Below, piece after piece: positions 1-5,192 of a stretch of 6,551 nucleotides of DNA. This stretch comes from Deltaproteobacteria bacterium (GTDB taxonomy: Bacteria; Desulfobacterota; Desulfarculia; Desulfarculales; Desulfarculaceae). Position numbers and translations under genes: made by a program. Position 1 is the stretch's first letter; every line of letters starts with the position of its first letter. A model generated the notes under the pieces. The model saw only the letters and a list, made by a program, of their open reading frames with translations. It searched no databases and had not been told where the DNA came from. The stretch lies in the NCBI GenBank assembly GCA_021815655.1, contig JAKAGJ010000122.1:1-6551 (forward strand), written 5' to 3'.

Positions 1-86
1 CCTACTCCATGTTCGATGCCTGCGGCCTGCTCTTCAACCAGGGCCTGCGGGGTTGGTCCCTGTGCGCCGGCCAGGAGCGGCCGTGA
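1..86 (+). CDS. C-terminal end of a probable DRTGG-domain protein (5' end outside the window)
   Basis: Only the last 27 codons are visible; the first complete codon is at 3 and the TGA stop is at 84-86. The tail reads YSMFDACGLLFNQGLRGW and then a short Cys-containing end. A Tyr-Ser-Met-Phe followed by Ala-Cys-Gly-Leu-Leu and Gly-Leu-Arg resembles the final helix of small DRTGG-domain proteins (PF07085), which typically end with a 'TPYxxFxAxGxLYxxGL' helix. The hydrogenase-like gene two places downstream also ends in a DRTGG domain, and small DRTGG proteins are known neighbours of such genes in anaerobes. DRTGG domains are thought to be ligand-binding regulatory modules, and no catalytic role is claimed here. 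The stop overlaps the GTG start of the next gene, so the two are probably translationally coupled. The identity rests on a short tail plus context, so it is tentative. Confidence 0.5.
   Translation, partial: YSMFDACGLLFNQGLRGWSLCAGQERP
73..77 (+). promoter_or_regulatory. Ribosome binding site AGGAG for the SpoIIAB-like ATPase
   Basis: AGGAG lies five bases before GTG 83 and inside the end of the preceding gene. It is the reason for choosing GTG 83 over the in-frame TTG at 53, which has no comparable site. Confidence 0.6.
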
Positions 87-535
87 GCCAGGAGCCGCCC
101 CGGGACGGGGACGAGCCCGAATTCCTGCGGGCCTTCGCCATCCAGGCCGGCGACTTCGCCGGCGCGGGCAATGTCTCCATCGCCGTCAAGAACCTGCTGA
201 AAGAATTGGGGTTCCCTCCGGAGGTCCTGCGCCGGGCGGCCATCGCGGCCTTTGAGGCCGAGATGAACGTGGTGATGTACGGCGGCGGCGGCCAGATGGA
301 GGTTTACCTCTCGCCCCGGGCCGTGCGCCTGGTAATCAGCGACCAGGGGCCGGGCATCCCCGATCTGGACCTGGCCATGCAGGAGGGTTGGTCCACGGCC
401 ACCCCCGAGATGCGCGAGATGGGCTTCGGAGCCGGCATGGGCCTGCCCAACATCAAGCGCAACAGCGACGCCTTTTGCATCGACACCGGCCCCGGACGGG
501 GCACCCGCCTGCAAGTGGACATCTTTCCCAGATAG
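83..535 (+). CDS. Stand-alone GHKL ATPase of the SpoIIAB/RsbW (anti-sigma factor kinase) type
   Basis: This 150-residue protein is a single HATPase domain (HATPase_c_2 type) with no His-phosphotransfer or receiver domain. The N-box has Glu58 and Asn62 in the E-x3-N spacing of SpoIIAB, the likely catalytic base and Mg ligand. The G1 box is Asp87-x-Gly89-x-Gly91-Ile. The glycine-rich ATP lid is GFGAGMGLPNIKR at about 114-126, and the fold closes with GRGT at 138-141 before the last strand. The family includes serine kinases that bind or phosphorylate anti-anti-sigma partners, and other small regulatory ATPases. No STAS-domain antagonist or sigma factor is seen in this window, so the partner is unknown. 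GTG 83 is preferred because of AGGAG at 73-77; it overlaps the upstream stop by two bases. The ORF stays open upstream to a TTG at 53, but those 10 extra residues look unlike the family. ATPase fold: sure. Target: inferred only. Confidence 0.85.
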   Translation: MSQEPPRDGDEPEFLRAFAIQAGDFAGAGNVSIAVKNLLKELGFPPEVLRRAAIAAFEAEMNVVMYGGGGQMEVYLSPRAVRLVISDQGPGIPDLDLAMQEGWSTATPEMREMGFGAGMGLPNIKRNSDAFCIDTGPGRGTRLQVDIFPR

Positions 536-570
536 TCTAGAATGCACCAGTAAGTTCATAAGCGCGGGCG

Positions 571-2238
571 ATGTCGTCCCGGAGGCTCATGCCCTTGCCC
601 AATGATGTTCATATCGGCCCAGGCCCCGCCGAAGAGCTGCCCACCATGTGGATAGACCCCCAGGCCTGCCAGGGCTGCGTGCTGTGCCTCAAGGCCTGTT
701 CGGCCAAGGCCATCCGCGTGCGCGAGGGGGTGGCCCACATCCTGCCGCACCTGTGCGTCAACTGCGGCGACTGCTTCCGGGCCTGCCCCCACATGGCGGT
801 GCGCTGCCGCACCACGCCCCTGGAGGTGGTGCGGCGCTGCCAGCACCCCGTGGCCGCGCCCAGCCCCACCTTGTTCAGCCAGTTCGGCTACCGCGCCACC
901 CCCAACCAGATACTGCTGGCCCTGGAGCGCCTGGGCTTTCAGCAGGTGATGGACATGGGATGGCTGTGCGAGATGAACTCGGCGGCCATGGAGGAATACC
1001 TGCTGGCCCACCCCGAGCTGCGTCCGGGCATCAGCCCCAGCTGCCCGGCGGTGATCCGGCTCATCGCCGGGCGCTTCCCCAGCCTGCTCAAGAACATCAT
1101 CCCGGTGCTGCCGCCCCGGGTCTTCGCCGGCAAGGTGGTTAAGGAGCGCCTGGCCCAACGTCAGGGCTGGGACCTGGCGGAGGTGGGGGTGTTTCATATC
1201 GCCCCCTGCGCCGCCAAGATGGTGGGCCCCCACGACCCGGTGGTGCTGGACCATCCCTACGTGGATGGGGTCATCAGCTTCCGCGATATCTACGGCCCCC
1301 TGTTGCAGGCCCTGCACGGCCTGGAGGAAGACCACACCCTGCAGAAGTGCTCGGGCGCCGGCATCGCCTGGGCCATGAGCGGCGGCCAGGCCGCGGCGGT
1401 GGACGTGGAGCACACCCTGGACGTGGCCGGCTTCGCCGAGGTGGTGCACATCCTGGAGATGCTGGAGGCCGGACGCCTGCGCGATCTGCGCTTCCTGGAG
1501 GCCCACATCTGCCCCGACGGTTGCCTGGGCGGCCCCCTGGTGGTGGAAAACCACTTCCGCGCCCGCAGCGTCACCCTGCGCCAGATGCGCCGCTTCGGGG
1601 CCATGAGCCGGGTCAACCGGGCCAAGATCAAGGGCATGATCTCCGAACATCTCTTTGACTGGGAGCGGCCGGCCCTGCCCCGGCCCCAACCGGTGCTGCA
1701 CCACGACACCGGCCAGGCCATCGCCAAGATGAAGGCCATCCAGGCGCTCACCACCTTGTTGCCAGGCATAGAGTGCGGGGTCTGCGGCTCGCCCGATTGC
1801 CAGACCTTCGCCGGGGACGTTATCATGGGCCGGGCCCAGGAGGCCCAGTGTCCCTTCATGGAAAAGCGCGGCGGCCCCAGCGGGGAAAGCGCCGGGAGGG
1901 TAGCGGTGAAAGTCAAGGACGTGGTGGAGGCCTTGGGGCTCACCGTGACCGCCGGGGCCGCGGGCCTGGAGCGGCCGGTGGACGGCGGCTACATCTCAGA
2001 CCTGCTCTCGGACGTGATGGCCAACGCCCGGCCCGGCGCGCTGTGGCTGACCATTCAGACCCACCAGAACGTGGTGGCCGTGGCGGTGCTAAAGGAACTG
2101 GCGGCGGTGATCCTGGTGGGCGGCCGTCAGCCCGCCGAGGAGACCGCGGCCAAGGCCGAGCAGGAGGGCATCCCGGTGCTGGTGAGCCAGGCCGGGGCCT
2201 TCGAGCTGGCCGGCAAGCTGCATGAGATGGGGTTGTGA
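571..2238 (+). CDS. [FeFe]-hydrogenase-like protein (sensory type): 2x[4Fe-4S] - H-cluster domain - Fes [4Fe-4S] - DRTGG
   Basis: From ATG 571 this is 555 residues. Domains in order are: a two-cluster ferredoxin (Cys33/36/39/43 and Cys62/65/68/72); an [FeFe]-hydrogenase large-subunit C-terminal domain (about 95-370); a Fes-type [4Fe-4S] motif, C402-x2-C405-x4-C410-x16-C427 (PF04060); and a DRTGG domain (about 447-553) with PVDGGYISDLLSDVM and TIQTH. The H-cluster motifs are altered. L1 TSCCP is SPSCP (Cys158 kept, proton-relay Cys replaced by Ser157). L2 MPCxxKxxE is APCAAKMVG (Cys213 and Lys216 kept, Glu lost). L3 is HICPDGCLGGP (Cys314 and Cys318 kept, third Gly replaced by Pro). All four cluster ligands remain, so an H-cluster could be bound, but fast turnover is unlikely. 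This pattern fits putative sensory (group C/D) hydrogenases. The start is uncertain. ATG 589 has GGAGG only three bases upstream, and ATG 646 sits just before the first Fe-S motif. The codons between them, such as AAT GAT GTT CAT, are unlike the rest of the gene. The next gene starts 12 bases after the stop. Confidence 0.88.
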   Translation: MSSRRLMPLPNDVHIGPGPAEELPTMWIDPQACQGCVLCLKACSAKAIRVREGVAHILPHLCVNCGDCFRACPHMAVRCRTTPLEVVRRCQHPVAAPSPTLFSQFGYRATPNQILLALERLGFQQVMDMGWLCEMNSAAMEEYLLAHPELRPGISPSCPAVIRLIAGRFPSLLKNIIPVLPPRVFAGKVVKERLAQRQGWDLAEVGVFHIAPCAAKMVGPHDPVVLDHPYVDGVISFRDIYGPLLQALHGLEEDHTLQKCSGAGIAWAMSGGQAAAVDVEHTLDVAGFAEVVHILEMLEAGRLRDLRFLEAHICPDGCLGGPLVVENHFRARSVTLRQMRRFGAMSRVNRAKIKGMISEHLFDWERPALPRPQPVLHHDTGQAIAKMKAIQALTTLLPGIECGVCGSPDCQTFAGDVIMGRAQEAQCPFMEKRGGPSGESAGRVAVKVKDVVEALGLTVTAGAAGLERPVDGGYISDLLSDVMANARPGALWLTIQTHQNVVAVAVLKELAAVILVGGRQPAEETAAKAEQEGIPVLVSQAGAFELAGKLHEMGL

Positions 2239-2250
2239 CCAGGGCCGGCC

Positions 2251-3012
2251 ATGAGCCTCATCAAGGCTGACCTGCACCTGCACACCTGCCTAAGCCCCTG
2301 CGCCGGCCTGGACATGACGCCCACGGGCTTGGTGGAGCGCGCCCGCGACCTGGGCCTGGGGCTGATCGCCATCACCGACCACAACAGCGCCGAGAACGTG
2401 GCCGCCGTGCGCCAGGCGGCGGGGCGCCTGGGGCCGGAAGGGCCGGTGGTGCTGGCCGGGCTGGAGGTGACCACCGGCGAGGAGGCCCACCTGCTGGCCC
2501 TGTTCGAGGACTTGCCCTCGGCGCTGACCATGCAGGCCATGGTCTACAGCCATTTGCAAGAGGGCCAGAACGACCCCCAGGTCTTCGGCTACCAGATCAT
2601 CGCCAACGCCGACGACGAGGTGGAGGAGTTCAATCCCCGGCTGTTGATCGGGGCCACCGACCTGCCGGTGCACAACCTGGTGCGGCGCGTTCATGGCCTG
2701 GGCGGCCTGGCCGTGGCCTGCCACGTGGACCGGCCCTCCTACAGTCTGGTGGGGCAACTGGGCATGATCCCCGCGGAGTTGGCGCTGGACGCCGTGGAGA
2801 TATCCTGGCTGGCCGACCCGGCCTCGGCGGGGCGGTACCTGGGGGGGCTCAAGCTGCCGGTGCTCAGTTCCTCCGACGCCCACGGCCTGGAGGATATGGG
2901 CCGGGCCTGGAGCGAATTGGAGATGGAGGCCCCCACCCTGGCCGAGCTGGCCCTGGCCCTGGCCGGGGAGAGGGGGCGGAGGGTGGCGGCCATCGGGCGG
3001 CGGGGGATATAG
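2251..3012 (+). CDS. PHP-domain metal-dependent hydrolase
   Basis: This 253-residue protein has all the usual metal-binding motifs of a stand-alone PHP (polymerase and histidinol phosphatase) domain. They are D7-x-H9-x-H11 in ADLHLHTCLSPC, D43-H44-N45 in ITDHNSAEN, Glu72 with His80, His158 in ACHVDRPSYS, and D209-x-H211 in SSSDAHG. Members of this superfamily are phosphoesterases that use two or three metal ions, acting on phosphate monoesters, nucleotides or nucleic acids. The substrate of this one cannot be read from the sequence. It has no polymerase part, signal peptide or membrane segment, so it is cytoplasmic. It lies 12 bases after the hydrogenase-like gene with a weak AGGG site (2241-2244), and one base before the next gene, so it belongs to the same transcript. 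In this setting it may remove a phosphate or hydrolyse a nucleotide signal linked to the flanking ATPases, but that is inference. It could also be a general PHP phosphatase. Confidence 0.87.
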   Translation: MSLIKADLHLHTCLSPCAGLDMTPTGLVERARDLGLGLIAITDHNSAENVAAVRQAAGRLGPEGPVVLAGLEVTTGEEAHLLALFEDLPSALTMQAMVYSHLQEGQNDPQVFGYQIIANADDEVEEFNPRLLIGATDLPVHNLVRRVHGLGGLAVACHVDRPSYSLVGQLGMIPAELALDAVEISWLADPASAGRYLGGLKLPVLSSSDAHGLEDMGRAWSELEMEAPTLAELALALAGERGRRVAAIGRRGI

Positions 3013-3013
3013 C

Positions 3014-3586
3014 ATGGAAGACCTGTCCCTGCACATCCTGGACATCGTGGAGAACTCGCTGATGGCCGGGGCCTCGCTGGTGAGCGTGGCCATCGAGGAG
3101 GACCTCCAGGACGACCGCATGGCCATCACCGTGGCCGACGACGGCCGGGGCATGGAGCCGGGGTTCCTGGCCCGAGTCACCGATCCTTTCGTCACCACCC
3201 GCACCACCCGCCGGGTGGGGCTGGGCTTGAGCCTGATGCAGGCCAATGCCCGCTCCTGGGGAGGAGACCTGACCGTGCACAGCCGGCCGGGGGAGGGCAC
3301 CACCGTGCGCGTGTGGTTCCAGCGCTGTCATATCGACCGCCCGCCCCTGGGCGACTGGCCGCGCACCCTCTTCGGCCTGATCCTCACCCGCCAGGAGGTG
3401 GATTTTTACTACTGCCACCGCGTGGGCGAGCAGGAATTCGAGCTGGACACCCGGGAATTGAAGGTCGAATTGGGGGCCGAGGCCCTGGCCGATCCCCAGA
3501 TCATGGCCCTCTTGCGCGGTCAGGTGGTGGAAGTGTTGGGGCAGATGGGGGTGGAACAGGTACCGGCCCTGCCCCTGGAACCCTAG
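3014..3586 (+). CDS. Stand-alone GHKL (histidine-kinase-like) ATPase with a conserved-looking C-terminal extension
   Basis: This 190-residue protein starts with MEDLSLHILDIVENS. A GHKL ATPase fold occupies about 1-102. It shows an N-box with Asn14 (MutL-like VENSLMAGA), where the position of the usual catalytic Glu is Asp10. It has a G1 box D42-x-G44-x-G46, an F-box TDPFVTTR (Phe59), a G2 box VGLGLSLMQ (68-76) and GEGT at 93-96. No H-box or dimerisation helix precedes the ATPase, so it is not a complete sensor kinase. Residues 103-190 form an acidic C-terminal part, containing RTLFGLILTRQEVDFYY, that I cannot assign to a named domain. ATG 3014 begins one base after the PHP stop. The start is supported by a G-rich stretch at 3002-3006 and by the ATPase motifs beginning straight away. 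A strong terminator follows 22 bases after the stop, making this the last gene of the unit. It may be a kinase or switch acting on a partner protein, perhaps together with the first ATPase. Confidence 0.82.
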   Translation: MEDLSLHILDIVENSLMAGASLVSVAIEEDLQDDRMAITVADDGRGMEPGFLARVTDPFVTTRTTRRVGLGLSLMQANARSWGGDLTVHSRPGEGTTVRVWFQRCHIDRPPLGDWPRTLFGLILTRQEVDFYYCHRVGEQEFELDTRELKVELGAEALADPQIMALLRGQVVEVLGQMGVEQVPALPLEP

Positions 3587-3608
3587 CCGCCCGCCAAAAT
3601 GAGTGCTC

Positions 3609-3645
3609 GGCCCCAGGCCCGCTTAGGGTCTGGGGCTCTTTTTTT
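3609..3645 (+). terminator. Intrinsic (Rho-independent) terminator
   Basis: A 12-bp stem pairs 3609-3620 with 3626-3637 (two G-U pairs, otherwise Watson-Crick) around a five-base loop, GCTTA. A run of seven T residues follows at 3639-3645. It lies 22 bases after the second ATPase gene and ends the regulatory unit, separating it from the channel gene downstream. The run of T stands out in this G+C-rich DNA. Confidence 0.9.
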
Positions 3646-3737
3646 GGGGGCCGGCCAGGGGTTATGCTGTAAGTGGCTAGATGCGGACCGGCCGGCCCAA
3701 GGCTCCGTCGCGGGGCCGGGCTGGGCAGCCAGGACAG

Positions 3738-3742
3738 GGAGG
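3738..3742 (+). promoter_or_regulatory. Ribosome binding site GGAGG for the FNT channel gene
   Basis: GGAGG, inside a longer purine run, lies four bases before ATG 3747. It decides the start in favour of 3747 over the in-frame ATG at 3681, which would add 22 Arg/Gly/Pro-rich residues with no support. Confidence 0.65.
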
Positions 3743-3746
3743 GGGC

Positions 3747-4628
3747 ATGGACGAGCCAACCCAGGGCCAACACCCTTCGGTAGGCGTGGATTCGCTGCTG
3801 CCGGCGGAGATGGCCCTCAAGGCCGAGCAGGTGGGCCTGGCCAAGGCCTCCATGACTTTCGGCAAGACCTTCACCCTGGCGGTGCTGGCCGGGGCCTTCA
3901 TCGCCCTGGGGGCGGCCTTCAGCACCACGGTCACCACCGGAGCCGCGGCTTTGCCCTTTGGCGTGGGGCGGCTTCTGGGGGGGCTGGCTTTCTGCCTGGG
4001 GCTGATACTGGTCATCGTGGCCGGGGCGGAACTGTTCACCGGCAACACCCTGATCGTCATGGCCTGGGCCGGCGGGCGGGTCGGGACCGCCAAGATACTG
4101 CGCAACTGGATAATCGTCTACCTTGGCAACCTGGCCGGGTCCCTGGGCACCGCGGCCCTGGTGCTGGCCGCCGGCCAGCACGGCCTGGGCGCCGGGGCGG
4201 TGGGGCTCAACGCCCTTAACCTGGCCCAGGCCAAGTGTAGCCTGGACTTTCTGCCGGCCCTGGCCTCGGGCGTACTGTGCAACACCTTGGTATGCCTGGC
4301 GGTGTGGCTGTGCTACAGCGCGCGCACCGTCAGCGACCGCGTGCTGGCCATCATCTTTCCCATCACCGCCTTCGTGGCCTCGGGCTTTGAGCACAGCGTG
4401 GCCAACATGTATTTCATCGGCGCCGGCCTGGGCATCAAGGCCCTGGCCGGCGAGGGCTTTTGGCGGGCCGTGAGCCGCGCGCCGGCCGACTTCCCCCAAC
4501 TGACCTGGCCCAATTTCCTGCTGGCCAACCTCCTGCCCGTCACCCTGGGCAACCTCATCGGCGGCACCGTGCTGGTGGGGCTGGTGTACTGGTTCGTGTT
4601 CCTGCGGGGCCGCGGGCAAGGGCGGTAA
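3747..4628 (+). CDS. Formate/nitrite transporter (FNT) family channel
   Basis: This 293-residue inner-membrane protein belongs to the FocA/NirC/FdhC family, pentameric channels for formate, nitrite or hydrosulfide. Six hydrophobic segments are visible, at about 42-62, 72-93, 121-143, 168-192, 198-228 and 257-285. Family hallmarks are AGAFIALGAAF near 48-58 in the first segment, the LFTGNT loop with Thr98, and GFEHSVANMYF with the central pore His216 (equivalent to FocA His209). LPVTLGNLIGG follows in the last segment at about 263-273. The length is normal for the family. Substrate cannot be told from the sequence. The neighbouring hydrogenase or formate-dehydrogenase subunit genes favour formate, but a sulfate reducer could also use an FNT channel for hydrosulfide. 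The gene lies between a strong terminator upstream and a likely promoter downstream, so it is probably its own transcription unit. I could not find a convincing promoter in 3646-3737. ATG 3747 is chosen for its GGAGG site. Confidence 0.9.
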   Translation: MDEPTQGQHPSVGVDSLLPAEMALKAEQVGLAKASMTFGKTFTLAVLAGAFIALGAAFSTTVTTGAAALPFGVGRLLGGLAFCLGLILVIVAGAELFTGNTLIVMAWAGGRVGTAKILRNWIIVYLGNLAGSLGTAALVLAAGQHGLGAGAVGLNALNLAQAKCSLDFLPALASGVLCNTLVCLAVWLCYSARTVSDRVLAIIFPITAFVASGFEHSVANMYFIGAGLGIKALAGEGFWRAVSRAPADFPQLTWPNFLLANLLPVTLGNLIGGTVLVGLVYWFVFLRGRGQGR

Positions 4629-4724
4629 AAGGGGCCATCCCGCCGGCCGCCCCGGCGTCCGGGCCGGCCAGGGCCAAGCCCTCGAAACCCATAGACCAGG
4701 CCAGGCGAAGACTCGCAAAAGGCG

Positions 4725-4753
4725 TGGACTTCCCTTATATATCTTGCTAGTAT
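4725..4753 (+). promoter_or_regulatory. Predicted sigma70-type promoter with extended -10 for the hndB-nuoF genes
   Basis: TGGACT (4725-4730; four of six matches to TTGACA) and TAGTAT (4748-4753; four of six to TATAAT) are 17 bases apart. A TG one base before the -10 makes the extended form TGCTAGTAT. The spacer, CTTATATATCTT, is strikingly A+T-rich for this DNA. Transcription would start near 4760, giving a leader of about 40 bases before ATG 4802. No regulator site was identified. Confidence 0.6.
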
Positions 4754-4790
4754 GCCCAAGCGAAAATCACCCCACGCCACGTGGGTTCGG

Positions 4791-4795
4791 GGAGG
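4791..4795 (+). promoter_or_regulatory. Ribosome binding site GGAGG for hndB
   Basis: GGAGG lies six bases before ATG 4802. It decides the start against the in-frame GTG at 4781, which would place this site inside the coding region. A 5-bp stem (CCCAC 4771-4775 with GTGGG 4781-4785, five-base loop) ends just upstream of it and would leave the site exposed. Confidence 0.7.
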
Positions 4796-4801
4796 ACCAA
4801 G

Positions 4802-5179
4802 ATGGCCAAGCTGAAGATCAGCGATCTCGCCAAGATAAAGGATCAAGTCACCGCCAGCACCAGTCTGCGCGAGGGCGGGGCCCAGGTTAAGGTCACCGTG
4901 CACATGGGCACCTGCGGCATCGCCAGCGGCGCCCGCACCGTGCTCAACGCCGTGATGGACGAGCTGGAGAAATCCGGGCGCAAGGACGTCATCGTCACCA
5001 CCAGCGGCTGCATGGGTTTGTGCAGCGCCGAGCCCCTGGTCACGGTGGAAAAGCTGGGCGATGAGCCCATCAAGTACAGCTACGTGGACGATCCCAAGAT
5101 GCGCCAGATATTCAACCGCCACGTGCTGGAGGGCGAGATTCAGACGCAGTGGGTCCTGGCCAAGGGCAGCGAGCAGTAA
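4802..5179 (+). CDS. hndB: HndB-like (2Fe-2S) ferredoxin, thioredoxin-fold subunit of an NAD(P)-linked hydrogenase or related complex
   Basis: This 125-residue soluble protein has the thioredoxin-like ferredoxin fold of HndB, a subunit of NADP-reducing, probably electron-bifurcating [FeFe] hydrogenases in Desulfovibrio and many Firmicutes. The key motifs are HMGTCGIASGAR with Cys38, and TTSGCMGLCSAEPLVTV with Cys70-x3-Cys74. Full thioredoxin-like [2Fe-2S] domains have four cysteines. Here the second position is not Cys, so only three are present in the whole protein. The GTCGIAxGAR sequence, to my knowledge, is the usual form in HndB proteins, so this is a family trait rather than decay. Cluster binding by this subunit is therefore uncertain, and it may be structural. 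It begins a transcription unit about 40 bases after a predicted promoter and is followed after 13 bases by the NuoF-like gene, its expected partner. Its activity (electron transfer or assembly within a cytoplasmic complex) is inferred from the family. Confidence 0.85.
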   Translation: MAKLKISDLAKIKDQVTASTSLREGGAQVKVTVHMGTCGIASGARTVLNAVMDELEKSGRKDVIVTTSGCMGLCSAEPLVTVEKLGDEPIKYSYVDDPKMRQIFNRHVLEGEIQTQWVLAKGSEQ

Positions 5180-5192
5180 GAGGGGGCTTGTC

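Noticed and set aside
556..1704. Long open frame on the - strand opposite the hydrogenase-like gene
   Set aside because: It is an antisense shadow of a G+C-rich gene. The translation is His/Gly/Ala/Gln-rich with no recognisable motif, while the + strand carries clear Fe-S and H-cluster motifs.
571..2238. Calling the large Fe-S protein the catalytic hydrogenase (HydA/HndD)
   Set aside because: The L1 proton-relay cysteine, the L2 Met and Glu, and the L3 Gly-rich end are changed, and a DRTGG domain is fused. The catalytic subunit more likely lies after the NuoF gene.
2290..3303. Long - strand open frame across the PHP and ATPase genes
   Set aside because: Low-complexity His/Gln/Gly/Pro translation spanning two well-supported + strand genes; a composition artefact.
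3663..3668. TATGCT as a possible -10 for the FNT gene
   Set aside because: The matching -35 position falls on the terminator's T-run and shows no credible -35 box. A sigma54-type GG-N10-GC element nearby was looked for and not found.
3688..3695. Palindrome CCGGCCGG before the FNT gene, considered as an operator
   Set aside because: Short G/C-only palindrome, expected often in this composition; no promoter elements found around it.
3681..3746. Upstream ATG extension of the FNT protein by 22 residues
   Set aside because: No RBS, Arg/Gly/Pro-rich residues unlike the family N-terminus, and a good GGAGG before ATG 3747.
4642..4668. G+C-rich inverted repeat after the FNT gene, considered as its terminator
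   Set aside because: Imperfect stem with a bulge and no T-run after it. In DNA this rich in G+C such pairing is common by chance. A Rho-dependent or absent terminator is equally possible.
3501..4718. Long - strand open frame opposite the FNT gene and terminator
   Set aside because: It runs through the terminator and the channel gene and encodes a Gly/Gln/His-rich sequence without domains.
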